DNA from: Youxingia wuxianensis
GTDB lineage: Bacteria; Bacillota; Clostridia; Oscillospirales; Ruminococcaceae
DNA length: 64,000 nucleotides
Assembly (NCBI RefSeq): GCF_014385085.1
Contig: NZ_JACRTD010000008.1
Location: forward strand, 88,517-152,516
Direction: 5' to 3'
Positions 8,463-16,807 of the stretch are shown one piece after another. The number at the start of each line of letters is the position of its first letter. Position 1 is the stretch's first letter. The position numbers and the translations under genes are program-made. Under the pieces are notes generated by a model. It did not search any database and had not been told where the DNA came from. It saw only the letters and a program-made list of their open reading frames with translations.

Positions 8463-9059
8463 TTATTCAGCCGCAGCGGTGGTATAAGAAGGCTCGTACA
8501 CTTCCTTATACCAGTTGGTGATGGTGTCAGCGGTTACAGCGGAATCACCCTCGGTGACCTCTGCCTTCCAGGGATGCTTGCCATTGCCGTCAACCTTGTT
8601 ACGGCGAAGAATGGTGCCCTCGATGGTAGGAGTGCTGAAGGTGATGCTGTCGCCCTTGGTAGCAAGGTTCGTGGCGGGGATACCGAACTTCACACGGTAC
8701 AGCCAGTAATACTTGTACTTTCCGTTGGACTTCTTTGCACGGAAGCCAACAGCCACAGGATCGCCGCCGTCCTCACTGGTAGAGACCACAACGCCATTCG
8801 CATCAACGGTTGCGCCGGTCAGGTCGGAAGCAACAGATGCACCGACATCGTCCACGCCCAGGGACAGAGTGCCGTTTTTGAACTCCTTTACGATTTCTGC
8901 CGCGCCATCATCTGCGTAGAGCGTAGCCTCGGCCAGTTCCACGGAGAGATCGGCATTCATTGCCTTTGCCAGTTGCACCGGGGTCGCATAGGTTTCGTTG
9001 CCATTCTCGTCCTCGGTGATTTTGGCATAATACAGTTTATCAAGACCGATAGTAGCCAT
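8463..9059 (-). CDS. Major tail protein (phi13-type tail tube)
   Basis: 198 aa. Begins MATIGLDKLYYAKI, then ATPVQLAKAMNADLSVELAEATLYADD, the standard opening of the phi13-type major tail tube proteins of Gram-positive siphophages. The middle has GVDDVGASVASDLTGA and PVAVGFRAKKSNGKYKYYWLYRVKF, also family-typical. The product polymerises into the tail tube. It lies upstream of the chaperone/tape measure genes and 3 bp after the tail-terminator-like gene. Residues near the C-terminus are low in complexity (TTAAAE). No unusual features. Confidence 0.9.
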   Translation of the reverse strand: MATIGLDKLYYAKITEDENGNETYATPVQLAKAMNADLSVELAEATLYADDGAAEIVKEFKNGTLSLGVDDVGASVASDLTGATVDANGVVVSTSEDGGDPVAVGFRAKKSNGKYKYYWLYRVKFGIPATNLATKGDSITFSTPTIEGTILRRNKVDGNGKHPWKAEVTEGDSAVTADTITNWYKEVYEPSYTTAAAE

Positions 9060-9062
9060 GAT

Positions 9063-9404
9063 TTATTCCTCCATTTCATAGTGTTTGGCTACATCCACCG
9101 CATAGTGGTGATAGCCTGTTTCGGTTTCATAACCGATGTATCTGCGGTCGGTTATGGTAAAATCAGCGCTCAGAAGCGTTTTTACAAGCGCATTTTTATC
9201 TGCCATGTAGTTGCCCTGGACATAAAGAGATAGTCGAGCCTCCTGCACATCAATGCCGGGAGCGTTATCTGCATGGAGGTCAAAAGTGTCAGCGATGGGA
9301 ACCACCACGATGTACTTCGCAGGGGCAGCATCGGTGAACACGCCTGTCTCGATGGGAATGCCCAAAACAGAAAGTGCCGTCTGGATATCTGCCAGTACAC
9401 TCAT
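9063..9404 (-). CDS. Tail terminator-like / minor head-tail joining protein
   Basis: 113 aa alpha-beta protein (helix, then YIVVVPIADTFDLHADN, LSLYVQG, ALVKTLL, YHHYAVDVAKHY). Length and order between an HK97-gp10-like protein and the major tail protein match the tail terminator/tail completion slot. Its ATG overlaps the stop of the upstream gene (ATGA), so expression is coupled. It probably caps the tail tube and joins it to the head connector. The family name is uncertain; the call rests mainly on gene order and fold-like pattern. Confidence 0.65.
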   Translation of the reverse strand: MSVLADIQTALSVLGIPIETGVFTDAAPAKYIVVVPIADTFDLHADNAPGIDVQEARLSLYVQGNYMADKNALVKTLLSADFTITDRRYIGYETETGYHHYAVDVAKHYEMEE

Positions 9405-9832
9405 AATTTTCTGACCTCCTCTTCAAATTTCTGCTGCATCGCGGCTTTGCAAGCAGACCGTGATGCGGATTTCGCAGGCTTCAGAAAGGGCTTTGCAGGC
9501 TGACCGTGCTTGCCGTATTCCAGGATATTTGCCAGTTTTGCATTACTGCCGCCATCACTGCGAGGTTCGGCAAAGCCAACCTTGACATTGTGATTGCCGT
9601 CCTTATCGGTCTTGGCAGGGGTCAGACCCAGAGCCGATTCCAATTCACCTGTGGAGCGGGGTTCGTATTTTGTGCCGGAACCCACCACAGCGGAAAGGTT
9701 GCTCTGTACCTTCTGCAGGACAACTTCACCGCCTGCCTCCAATACGCTTTCAGCAACGGCATCAAAGTCCTTTCCCAGACGAGACATCCTTTCCAGAAAT
9801 TCATCCGGCATTTTGATATCAACCTTTGCCAA
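9401..9832 (-). CDS. HK97 gp10-like tail component
   Basis: 143 aa if translated from TTG at 9832, which lies behind AAGGTGG; an upstream ATG in frame (9889) would overlap the previous gene by 71 bp and lacks a ribosome site. Features of the HK97-gp10 family are present: long N-terminal helix (MPDEFLERMSRLGKDFDAVAE), TGELESALGL, and NILEYGKHGQPAKPFLKPA, where the GxxxQPAxPFLxPA motif is diagnostic. It acts in the connector/neck or tail completion complex. It overlaps genes on both sides by a few bases. Confidence 0.85.
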   Translation of the reverse strand: MAKVDIKMPDEFLERMSRLGKDFDAVAESVLEAGGEVVLQKVQSNLSAVVGSGTKYEPRSTGELESALGLTPAKTDKDGNHNVKVGFAEPRSDGGSNAKLANILEYGKHGQPAKPFLKPAKSASRSACKAAMQQKFEEEVRKL

Positions 9833-10160
9833 CAGTCGCCACCACCTTTTTGGCAAGAACCTCCGTGTACATACCGCGTCCTTTAACATCCTCGACCGAG
9901 GTTACCTCAAACCGCTCACCGTCTGTAACAATGATGTGGTCGGTGGTAATAACCAGACCAGGGATGCTACGGAAACGGAACAGATCGGTGGCTTCGGAGA
10001 AAGCGGCGAGATTTGCCCACCGCTGACTGCCGTGCCGTCCTTCTCTGTAAACACGGACAGAAGCGAGGACTTCATCTGCCATAGTAGTGAAGCCCTCGCT
10101 GTCCTTAACCTTTTTTGTGATAATAATGTCGGCAAAGCCGTTCATTTTTCCGAAACTCAT
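9819..10160 (-). CDS. Head-tail adaptor (SPP1 gp16-type head closure)
   Basis: 113 aa from ATG 10160, chosen because GGAAGGTGTGACC precedes it; an in-frame start at 10175 is poorer. The product is a small beta-barrel-type protein with FADIIITKKV, VRVYREGRHGS, SEATDLFRFRSIPG and ITTDHIIVTDGERFEV, as in head-closure proteins of Gram-positive siphophages. It would cap the portal/adaptor after packaging. Located between the gp6-like connector and gp10-like genes, the canonical order. The 3' end overlaps the gp10-like gene by 14 bp. Confidence 0.8.
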   Translation of the reverse strand: MSFGKMNGFADIIITKKVKDSEGFTTMADEVLASVRVYREGRHGSQRWANLAAFSEATDLFRFRSIPGLVITTDHIIVTDGERFEVTSVEDVKGRGMYTEVLAKKVVATVGKG

Positions 10161-10162
10161 GG

Positions 10163-10474
10163 TCACACCTTCCATTCCCGGTCGAGCCGAAGCAGAAGGT
10201 TGACCGTGTTCCAGACCTGCTGACCGGCTTGAACATTATCAGCAAAAAAGCCGCCCGTGCTGCCGTCCCTGGATTCGTAAAAGTGGGAGGACAGCATAAT
10301 GACTGCCTGCTCGGTAGTGGGAGGCATATCCTTTTCGCTGTAAGTACCTGCCGGAATATGCTGATAGCTTTCTGCGTATGAAACAGCGGCGGTGATGTAG
10401 CCCTTCAGCAATGCATCATCCGCCGCATGGTCGAGAATCAGATTCTGTTTTACTTTTTCAAGCAAAGCGTCCAC
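10163..10474 (-). CDS. Head-tail connector (gp6/gp15-like adaptor)
   Basis: 103 aa from a GTG at 10474, placed 8 bases behind GGAGG. An ATG at 10489 is also in frame but that ATG is part of the ribosome site itself. Helical protein: LLEKVKQNLILDH, DDALLKGYITAAVSYAESYQ, TTEQAVIMLSSHFYESRD, NLLLRLDREW. This matches phage DNA-packaging adaptor proteins (YqbG/gp6-like) that dock on the portal. It directly follows the capsid gene and is 2 bp from the head-closure gene. Confidence 0.8.
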   Translation of the reverse strand: MDALLEKVKQNLILDHAADDALLKGYITAAVSYAESYQHIPAGTYSEKDMPPTTEQAVIMLSSHFYESRDGSTGGFFADNVQAGQQVWNTVNLLLRLDREWKV

Positions 10475-10492
10475 CACCGCCACCTCCATTCA

Positions 10493-11695
10493 TTACGCAG
10501 TCGCCATCTTGAGCAGCTTGACCGCTTCGGGGAGAATCAGCTTGCCGTCCACGCGCTCCTTGGCAACGAAGCCGACCATGCCGTTTCCGGCGAACAGTTC
10601 CTTCAGTTCCGCAAAGGAACGGGTACCGCGGTCACCGATGTTGTAGTAGTTGTAGTCACCGAAAGCGATGGCAGGCATACCTGCGGTGATTACGGGGAAA
10701 TAAGGAGAGGTGTGAACCTCATAGCCCAGGAGTCTGCCGGGTTCGCCTGCCTGCACGGAATCCTGCCACAGATAGCGACCGTTCTTGTCAGTCAGCTTGC
10801 GGATAGCTGCCAGAGTCTGGTCATTGCAGATGAACTTGGCGTTCTTGCGGTAGGGGCGCTTGAGGGAGTACACCAGGTCGATGAGTTCATCGGCAGTGAT
10901 TTCGGTAGCGGATGCAGCAGTCACGCCAATCTGTGCGCCACCCTCCTCGGCAAGCAGACCCAGGGGCTGACCTACGCCGGTGCCATTGAGGAAGGCATCC
11001 TCTTCCGCATTGGCCAAAGCCTTTGCAAACTGACGAAGGATGTACTTCTCCAACTGGAATGCGTTGTCGTAGAGCAGTTCCTCGGTGACCTTCACGGCAA
11101 CATGGAGCTTATGGGCATCCAGATTGATCTGGGCAAACTTTGCATCGCCCCAGGTGAGTTCCTCGCCCTCATCGATCCACGCAGCCGCAGGCTTGGTGGC
11201 AGCGATGTTGATCTTGCGCTCACCACTGGTGGTGATGGTGTGGCCCAGCTTACGGAAGATGTTCTCTTCCTCCAGAGCCTCGATCAGACGGGAGTCATAC
11301 TCTTCGGGAACCAGGTAGCCACCGTCAGCGTCAATGCCCTCCTGGAGAACATTGCTGACCTGGCGGAAGTTGGTACGGAGAGCCTTGAGCATACCGTCCT
11401 TATAGGCATCGGAAGCACGGCCGGTCTTGGGCTTCTGGTCATTCACAGAAGTGCCGTTCATAGGCTTTTCGGTGATGGGAGTAGAAGTGGGCTTGGAAAG
11501 CTGTGCGTCCATAGCAGACATGGCTTCCATACGCTCGATTTCAGCACCGTAGTCCTGAACCTTCTTTTCCATCTGGGCATAGGTCTTGGCGTCCTCATCG
11601 GAAAGCAGACCGTCACTGTTGCGCTTGGTCTCTACAAAAGCCTTTGCAGCTTCCCAAGCCTGGTTACGCTTTGCGCGCAGTTCGTTGATAGTCAT
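10493..11695 (-). CDS. Major capsid protein (HK97 fold)
   Basis: 400 aa. Residues 1-100 are a charged helical delta/scaffold domain (MTINELRAKRNQAWEAAKAF...), expected to be removed by the neighbouring protease. The mature part starts near residue 100-110 and shows the HK97-family pattern: LVPEEYDSRLIEALEEENIFRKL, then ITTSGERKINIAA, WIDEGEELTWGDAKF, HVAVKVTEELLYDN, FLNGTGVGQPLGLL and PYFPVITAGMPAIAFGDYNYYNI. Shells of such phages are built from this protein with no separate scaffold gene. It sits directly after the prohead protease. Confidence 0.95.
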   Translation of the reverse strand: MTINELRAKRNQAWEAAKAFVETKRNSDGLLSDEDAKTYAQMEKKVQDYGAEIERMEAMSAMDAQLSKPTSTPITEKPMNGTSVNDQKPKTGRASDAYKDGMLKALRTNFRQVSNVLQEGIDADGGYLVPEEYDSRLIEALEEENIFRKLGHTITTSGERKINIAATKPAAAWIDEGEELTWGDAKFAQINLDAHKLHVAVKVTEELLYDNAFQLEKYILRQFAKALANAEEDAFLNGTGVGQPLGLLAEEGGAQIGVTAASATEITADELIDLVYSLKRPYRKNAKFICNDQTLAAIRKLTDKNGRYLWQDSVQAGEPGRLLGYEVHTSPYFPVITAGMPAIAFGDYNYYNIGDRGTRSFAELKELFAGNGMVGFVAKERVDGKLILPEAVKLLKMATA

Positions 11696-11701
11696 AATAA
11701 A

Positions 11702-12433
11702 TTACCTCCAGTTTTTGATAAGATTAAGCCGATCCAAAAGGTCATCGGCTCTGTGTTGGTGGGTGGGTTTGGGTCGGGTCGCGCACTTGGCAGCGATTTT
11801 GTCCATGAGGGAATTGACCACATTGGCCTTGGAATACAGCATGGAGACTGTGGGTGCTTCCACATCTTCGGTATCGCCGGAACGCTTGATGACCTCATCA
11901 GCAAAGCCGAGTTCCACGGCCTTGTTTGCATCCATCCAGGTTTCAGCGTCCATAAGGTGGGACAGCTTTGCGCGGGACAGCCCGGTCTTGATCTCGTAGG
12001 CATTGATGATGGAATCCTTCACACTGCCGAGCATTTCAATGGCTTTCTGCATTTCCGCAGAGTCACCGAAAGCAATGGTCATGGGGTTATGGATCATCAT
12101 CATGGATACCGGGGACATCAGAACCTTGGTGCCTGCCATAGCGATAACGGATGCTGCGGAGGCAGCGATGCCGTCAATCTTGACCGTGACGTTGCCCTTG
12201 TAATCCATCAGCATATTGTAGATTTGGGCTGCCGCCACGCAGTCACCGCCGGGGCTGTTGATCCAGACAGTGATGTCGCCGGAGCCTGCCATCAACTCAT
12301 CCTTGAAAAGCTGCGGGGTGACGTCATCGTCAAACCAACTTTCCTCTGCGATGGTGCCGCTCAAGAACAGAGTCCTCTCCGCCGGAGCCGTCTCCGTCTG
12401 TGCCTGGTTCTTCCACTTCCAGAACTTCTTCAT
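11702..12433 (-). CDS. ClpP-type prohead protease
   Basis: 243 aa from ATG 12433, which follows AAGGAGG; the longer frame to 12487 is not preceded by a ribosome site. ClpP-like fold: WINSPGGDCVAAAQIYNML (residues ~57-75), GIAASAASVIAMAG with nucleophile Ser92, and MMMIHNPMT with His115; an acidic third residue lies further on in the SLIINAYEIKTG-like segment. It cleaves the capsid delta domain and itself during head maturation. The first 104 bp of the gene overlap the 3' end of the portal gene in another frame, an unusually long overlap. Confidence 0.92.
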   Translation of the reverse strand: MKKFWKWKNQAQTETAPAERTLFLSGTIAEESWFDDDVTPQLFKDELMAGSGDITVWINSPGGDCVAAAQIYNMLMDYKGNVTVKIDGIAASAASVIAMAGTKVLMSPVSMMMIHNPMTIAFGDSAEMQKAIEMLGSVKDSIINAYEIKTGLSRAKLSHLMDAETWMDANKAVELGFADEVIKRSGDTEDVEAPTVSMLYSKANVVNSLMDKIAAKCATRPKPTHQHRADDLLDRLNLIKNWR

Positions 12434-13694
12434 CGGGATTTTCCTCCTTTCCGTCATCAGTAGGTGTATTTGCAAAAGCCCCAGCATTTTTCAGCGGGAG
12501 CATATTGCCGTTAATGAGGTACAGGTCGCCGCCTTCTTCCGCAGGGATGCGGTCAAGGTTTTCCAGTTCACGGATGTCATTTGCAGACATCCAACCGTTC
12601 TGGCGACCGATGGCGTAGCCGTTCATGCGGCTCTGGTAATCGCCACGAAGCAGACCTTCCAGATTGAACTTCACGAAATACTCTGCCTTTTCACCATGGG
12701 ACAGGAGCGCCCTCTGAATGGACTGCTCCCAACGGATGACCCAGGGGTCGAGGGTGTATTTCACGAACTCAAGGGACTGCTGCTCAATATTAGAAAAGCT
12801 CGACTTTTCCAGATCACCGACCATGTGGGGCGGGACACGGAAAATTCGAGCAATTTCATTGATTTGGAATTTGCGTGTCTCAAGGAACTGTGCCTGTTCC
12901 GGCGAGATGCCGATTGGCGTGTATTTCATGCCTTCCTCAAGAACAGCAATCTTATTTGCGTTTCCGCTGCCACCGAAGGTGGACTGCCAACTCTCGCGCA
13001 CACGCTGCGGATCTTTGATGGTGCCGGGGTGTTCCAACACGCCGCCGGGAGCCGCACCATTTGCAAAGAACTTGGCTCCGTACTCCTCGCAGGCAATTGC
13101 CATGCCGATGGCGTTCTTTGCCATAGCAATGGGGCTGTAGCCAACCAGACCGTCAAAGCCCAAGCCTGGGATATGCAGCACATCCGAAGGCTGAAGCGTT
13201 ACCGCAAAATCCTTATTTTTAATGGCTTCATCCGAGCCACGATAATAGGTGTAGTACAGACGGCCGTTTTCATCTCTGTCCACGGACATCTTGTTGGGCA
13301 TCAGCGGGTATAGTGCGATGACCTCACCCTTGCCGTTGCGGATGACCTGTGCATAGGCATTGCCCCACAGAAGCAGATGGGTCATGAGGGTCTCACGGAA
13401 CACGAAAGAACTCATTTCCGGGTTCGGCTCATCATGGAGCAGTCGGTACAGCGGATGGTCGAGGGCTTTTTCCTTGCCGCCGCCATCGGTGTATTTGTAG
13501 AGGTGCAGCGGAAGCCCCGCCACAGCTTCTGCCAGAATACGGACACAGGAGTACACGGCAGTCATCTGCATAGCAGACCGCTCTGTTACGGTTTTGCCTG
13601 CGGTAGTCCCGCCCATGTAAAAGGCATAGGCGCTTCCGGCAGTTCGGTTTTCAGGCTTATCTCTGGATTTAAACAGACCAGAAAAGATACCCAT
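12330..13694 (-). CDS. Portal protein
   Basis: 454 aa, HK97-type portal family. Key pieces: SAMQMTAVYSCVRILAEAVAGLPLHLY (residues ~38-65), ALDHPLYRLLHDEPNPEMSSFVFRE, LLLWGNAYAQVIRNG, then EYGAKFFANGAAPGGVLEHPG and NEIARIFRVPPHMVGDLEKSSFSNIEQQSLEFVKYTLDP. These are hallmark portal segments. Twelve copies form the channel for DNA at one capsid vertex. The C-terminal ~60 residues are acidic and low-complexity, and this part of the gene overlaps the protease gene. Start at 13694 overlaps the stop of the PP-loop gene. Confidence 0.95.
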   Translation of the reverse strand: MGIFSGLFKSRDKPENRTAGSAYAFYMGGTTAGKTVTERSAMQMTAVYSCVRILAEAVAGLPLHLYKYTDGGGKEKALDHPLYRLLHDEPNPEMSSFVFRETLMTHLLLWGNAYAQVIRNGKGEVIALYPLMPNKMSVDRDENGRLYYTYYRGSDEAIKNKDFAVTLQPSDVLHIPGLGFDGLVGYSPIAMAKNAIGMAIACEEYGAKFFANGAAPGGVLEHPGTIKDPQRVRESWQSTFGGSGNANKIAVLEEGMKYTPIGISPEQAQFLETRKFQINEIARIFRVPPHMVGDLEKSSFSNIEQQSLEFVKYTLDPWVIRWEQSIQRALLSHGEKAEYFVKFNLEGLLRGDYQSRMNGYAIGRQNGWMSANDIRELENLDRIPAEEGGDLYLINGNMLPLKNAGAFANTPTDDGKEENPDEEVLEVEEPGTDGDGSGGEDSVLERHHRRGKLV

Positions 13695-14470
13695 TATGCA
13701 TCACCTTCTTTCAGTCGCTCACGCAGAGCATCAAAAAACGCCCTGCCTTTTATGGGAAGTCCGGCGGCAAGCCGCTCTTCCTCAAAAGCAAAGCGTATTT
13801 CCAGTTGCTCTACAGAATAATGTTTCAAAAATGTGCGCCAGGTGTGGGAGTCCCAATCGCGCAGTTTCTTCCAGAGTTCTGGGAAGTGCTTTCGTAATTT
13901 GCGGAGTTCATCGTAGGACTGCAACGGGCAGCACCAACAGGATACACGGTGGAAAATATCGTACAGCCCATCCCAATCAAAGCCCCGCTCCTTGCAGTAG
14001 GCAAGGCAGTCCGCCTCGGTCATGCCCCATTCCACCAAAGGATAGCGGAAGTTGCGGATACGCTGCGGTTCATCGGCGGCAATACCGATATACTGAACCA
14101 ACTCGTATTCCTTTGCCAGATTGCGGAGATAGCGGTCAATGATCCGCTGTTTCAGCATGGCAGTACACCAACGGTTTCTGGGACCCGCCCAACTATAACC
14201 TTTGCGACCGAACAGTTCGGGGTTCTTTCTCCTGGGCATATGCTCCAAAAGCAGGTACTCAAAGGAATATTCGGACTTGAGCCTGGTGATCGGTCTGCCG
14301 ATATACTTTTCCAGTTTTTCAATGTGGTGGTACATACCGTCAAACTCAAGCCCCGTATCGCAGAACAGAATGAGATCGACAGGCCATCCTTTCTCCAACA
14401 TCCGCAGAAGCATGGCTGTTGAGTCCTTGCCGCCGGAGAGCGAAACAATATGCAGTTTTTTCTTTTCCAT
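13694..14470 (-). CDS. PP-loop ATPase, PAPS reductase/DndC-like
   Basis: 258 aa. Residues 9-16 read LSGGKDST, the PP-loop signature (SGGxDS) for ATP pyrophosphatases. FCDTGLEFDGMYHHIEKLE and CTAMLKQRIIDRYLR follow, as in phosphoadenosine phosphosulfate reductase-family proteins. Two cysteine clusters (RWCTAML; RVSCWCCPLQ) could bind a metal or iron-sulphur cluster. Such proteins activate a substrate by adenylation, for example in sulphur transfer to DNA or RNA. It is inserted between large terminase and portal genes, in line with a DNA-modification or host-takeover role, but no dnd partner genes are seen. The exact substrate is unknown. Confidence 0.85.
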   Translation of the reverse strand: MEKKKLHIVSLSGGKDSTAMLLRMLEKGWPVDLILFCDTGLEFDGMYHHIEKLEKYIGRPITRLKSEYSFEYLLLEHMPRRKNPELFGRKGYSWAGPRNRWCTAMLKQRIIDRYLRNLAKEYELVQYIGIAADEPQRIRNFRYPLVEWGMTEADCLAYCKERGFDWDGLYDIFHRVSCWCCPLQSYDELRKLRKHFPELWKKLRDWDSHTWRTFLKHYSVEQLEIRFAFEEERLAAGLPIKGRAFFDALRERLKEGDA

Positions 14471-14482
14471 TTCACACCTCCG

Positions 14483-16048
14483 TCAGATAAACAAAATGCC
14501 CCGGTCATCGTAGACCGAAGCACTGGTATCATTGCCGCAACGGATCGCGCGGTCGAGAGCCATAATAGTAGCAACCGCACCGTCAATCTTTTCAGTGGAT
14601 TTTTCCTTGTCCGGCTTGATGTTGCCGGCGGGGTCGGTGCGGATGAAGATGTTATCCATCATCCATCGAAGAACGGGGTGCCCACCGTGGGCGACCTGTT
14701 CTTCAAGCACCAGTTTCATCAGTTCTTTGGTGGGCGGGGACATATCTTTGAAGCCCTGTCCGAAAGGAACGACCGTGAAGCCCATACCCTCAAGGTTCTG
14801 CACCATCTGCACAGCGCCCCAGCGGTCAAAGGCAATTTCACGGATGTTGTATCGTTCACCCAGGCGCTCGATGAATTTTTCGATGTAACCATAGTGAACC
14901 ACATTGCCCTCGGTGGTCTGCAGGAAACCCTGCCTCTCCCAAACATCATACGGCACATGGTCGCGCCGGACACGGAGGTCGAGGTTATCCTCTGGTATCC
15001 AGAAATACGGTAGGATGATATATTTATCATCATCGTATTCAGGCGGGAACACCAGAACCAGTGCAGTAATATCTGTGGTGGAGGACAAGTCCAGACCACC
15101 GTAACACACGCGCCCCTCAAGGTCATCCTCGGAGGTGGCAAAGGCGCATTTGTCCCATCTGTCCATCGGCATCCAACGGACTGCCTGCTTGACCCACTGG
15201 TTCAAGCGAAGCTGCCGGAACGCATTCTCTTCGCCGGGGTTCTGCTTGGCGGACTCACAGGCATCACGCACCTTGTCGATGCCCACCGTAATGCCCAGGG
15301 AGGGGTTAGCCTTCTTCCAGGTTTCCGGGTCAGTCCAGTCGTCGCTTTCATCCGCACCGTAGATAACGGGATAAAAAGTGTGGTCGATTTTACGACCCTC
15401 GATGATGTCCTTTGCCTTTTGGTGGATCTCATAGCAGATGGACTTGGTGTCGTTGCCTGCCGTGGTAATAAGGAAGTACAGCGGCTGCATACGAGCATCG
15501 CCGGAACCCTTGGTCATAACATCAAACAGTTTTCTGTTCGGCTGCGTGTGCAACTCATCGAATACAACGCCGTGGGTATTGAAGCCGTGCTTGTTTCCGA
15601 CATCAGCAGAAAGCACCTGGTAGATACTGCCCGTAGGCAGATAAATCAGACGCTTTTGGGAATCAAGGATTTTGACCCGCTTTGCCAGAGCCGGACACAT
15701 ACGCACCATGTCGGCAGCCACATTAAAAACGATGGATGCCTGCTGTCGGTCAGCGGCACAGCCATAAACCTCGGCGCGTTCCTCACCATCACCGCAGGTC
15801 AGCAAAAGCGCAACAGCGGCAGCCAGTTCGGATTTTCCCTGTTTCTTGGGGATTTCGATATATGCGGTATTAAACTGGCGGTAGCCGTTGGGCTTCAGTG
15901 TTCCGAAAATGTCTCGGATGATCTGTTCCTGCCAGTCGATCAGTTCAAAGGGCTTTCTTGCCCAGGTACCTTTTGTATGGCAAAGGCACTCAATGAAACC
16001 GACCGCATAGTCAGCGGCATCCTTATTGTAGTAGGAGCCTTCGGACAT
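14483..16048 (-). CDS. terL: Terminase large subunit
   Basis: 521 aa from ATG 16048. Walker A-like IEIPKKQGKSELAAA, Walker B GVVFDELHTQPN, the coupling segment YFLITTAGND, and a nuclease domain starting CYGGLDLSSTTDITALVLVFP with further acidic residues (EIAFDRWGAVQMV). This is the Terminase_1 family motor that packages and cuts concatemeric DNA. In this frame the upstream codons encode a conserved-looking stretch (RKLKKYKPTRF), and a good ribosome site (GGGAGGTGACC) sits at 16089-16099. The true start may therefore be a rare codon (ATC at 16084), not 16048. Confidence 0.94.
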   Translation of the reverse strand: MSEGSYYNKDAADYAVGFIECLCHTKGTWARKPFELIDWQEQIIRDIFGTLKPNGYRQFNTAYIEIPKKQGKSELAAAVALLLTCGDGEERAEVYGCAADRQQASIVFNVAADMVRMCPALAKRVKILDSQKRLIYLPTGSIYQVLSADVGNKHGFNTHGVVFDELHTQPNRKLFDVMTKGSGDARMQPLYFLITTAGNDTKSICYEIHQKAKDIIEGRKIDHTFYPVIYGADESDDWTDPETWKKANPSLGITVGIDKVRDACESAKQNPGEENAFRQLRLNQWVKQAVRWMPMDRWDKCAFATSEDDLEGRVCYGGLDLSSTTDITALVLVFPPEYDDDKYIILPYFWIPEDNLDLRVRRDHVPYDVWERQGFLQTTEGNVVHYGYIEKFIERLGERYNIREIAFDRWGAVQMVQNLEGMGFTVVPFGQGFKDMSPPTKELMKLVLEEQVAHGGHPVLRWMMDNIFIRTDPAGNIKPDKEKSTEKIDGAVATIMALDRAIRCGNDTSASVYDDRGILFI

Positions 16049-16198
16049 GAAGCGGGTCGGTTTGTATTTCTTCAGCTTTCTGATATGCGGTCACCTCCCT
16101 CAAATGAGCATAAAAAATAGCCGCCACCATCATCGGTGCGACTTTCCGTATACGAGGAACAGAGTCTCTCGGCTCCATCCCAGGGCTTTGATATTGTT

Positions 16199-16387
16199 TT
16201 ACTTCTTGGTGGGGATCGGTGGCTTGCCCGTGGTCAGCCATGCCAGCCAGCACTGTTCGCAGGTGACCTTGTCGCAAGCAACCGAGCCGCCTTCTTCAAA
16301 GGGCGGGTGACCCTTGCTGATGATCTCTGCGATTTCTCCGGCAGTGGTGTCCAGAGCCTTGATGATTTCCAGTCCAGTCTTTGCCAT
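16199..16387 (-). CDS. Small phage protein, unknown (62 aa)
   Basis: 62 aa with GAGGAGGAAAC ahead of its ATG. Sequence shows an N-terminal helix (GLEIIKALDTTAGEIAEII) and a Cys pair in DKVTCEQCWLAW that could bind zinc with CD upstream. I recognise no named domain. It lies between the DUF-rich cluster and the large terminase. About 110 bp between it and the terminase hold no supported gene, apart from the probable terminase start region. Confidence 0.6.
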   Translation of the reverse strand: MAKTGLEIIKALDTTAGEIAEIISKGHPPFEEGGSVACDKVTCEQCWLAWLTTGKPPIPTKK

Positions 16388-16405
16388 AATGTTTCCTCCT
16401 CAGAT

Positions 16406-16666
16406 TTACTTCACCTGTGCCATGCACCAGGCGATTGCGTGGCCGTTGTCTTTGAACCGCTCATCGGTCTTTCCCCAGGGTGCAAGTCTGCACTCAATGT
16501 CGCCAAGCCCGGTCTCATCTGGGGTTTCAACGAACTCGTAAATCTCTGCCGTAAAACCGCCTTTCCAGTGGCAGTCCGTAACAAAGACCTTGTCGCCGAA
16601 CTGAATGACCGCGCCGTAGCTTGCGGAAACCTTCATTTGCAGCCGTTCCATCGTTGTGAATTCCAT
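16406..16666 (-). CDS. Small phage protein, unknown (86 aa)
   Basis: 86 aa from ATG 16666, behind GGAGGAAAAC; an upstream in-frame ATG at 16711 lacks a ribosome site. The sequence reads like a compact beta-barrel (ASYGAVIQFGDKVFVTDCHWKGGFTAEIYEFV), then GLGDIECRLAPWGKTDERF. No named family comes to mind. Neighbours are small DUF proteins of the methylation/packaging cluster, so an auxiliary role in DNA modification or takeover is possible but not shown. Confidence 0.6.
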   Translation of the reverse strand: MEFTTMERLQMKVSASYGAVIQFGDKVFVTDCHWKGGFTAEIYEFVETPDETGLGDIECRLAPWGKTDERFKDNGHAIAWCMAQVK

Positions 16667-16754
16667 AATGTTTTCCTCCGTTTTTCTGTGTTTTCCCTTT
16701 CGGTGTGACACATATTACCTCTGAAAGCACATAATATCCAGGGGTTTTGCGATA

Positions 16755-16807
16755 ATAAACTACACGATTATTCAGCTATTTTTACGGGGTGAATTTGTGT
16801 AGTTTAT
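16755..16807. repeat. 11-bp perfect inverted repeat in an intergenic gap
   Basis: ATAAACTACAC at 16755-16765 is mirrored by GTGTAGTTTAT at 16797-16807, with 31 bases between. The right arm overlaps the stop codon of the DUF5049 gene. The transcript could fold into a hairpin, but no T-run follows, so it is not a simple terminator. It could be an RNA-processing or protein-binding site. Confidence 0.6.

Noticed and set aside
10427-12463. 678-codon open frame on the plus strand
   Set aside because: It lies opposite the capsid and protease genes and has no ribosome site or recognisable domain; a mirror effect of GC-biased codons in the real genes.
13694-14470. A complete phosphorothioation (dnd) system
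   Set aside because: Only the DndC-like PP-loop protein is present; no dndA, B, D or E relatives are seen nearby.
16023-16277. 84-codon minus-strand frame overlapping the start of the large terminase
   Set aside because: No ribosome site at its start, overlaps the conserved terminase start region in another frame, and has no known domain.
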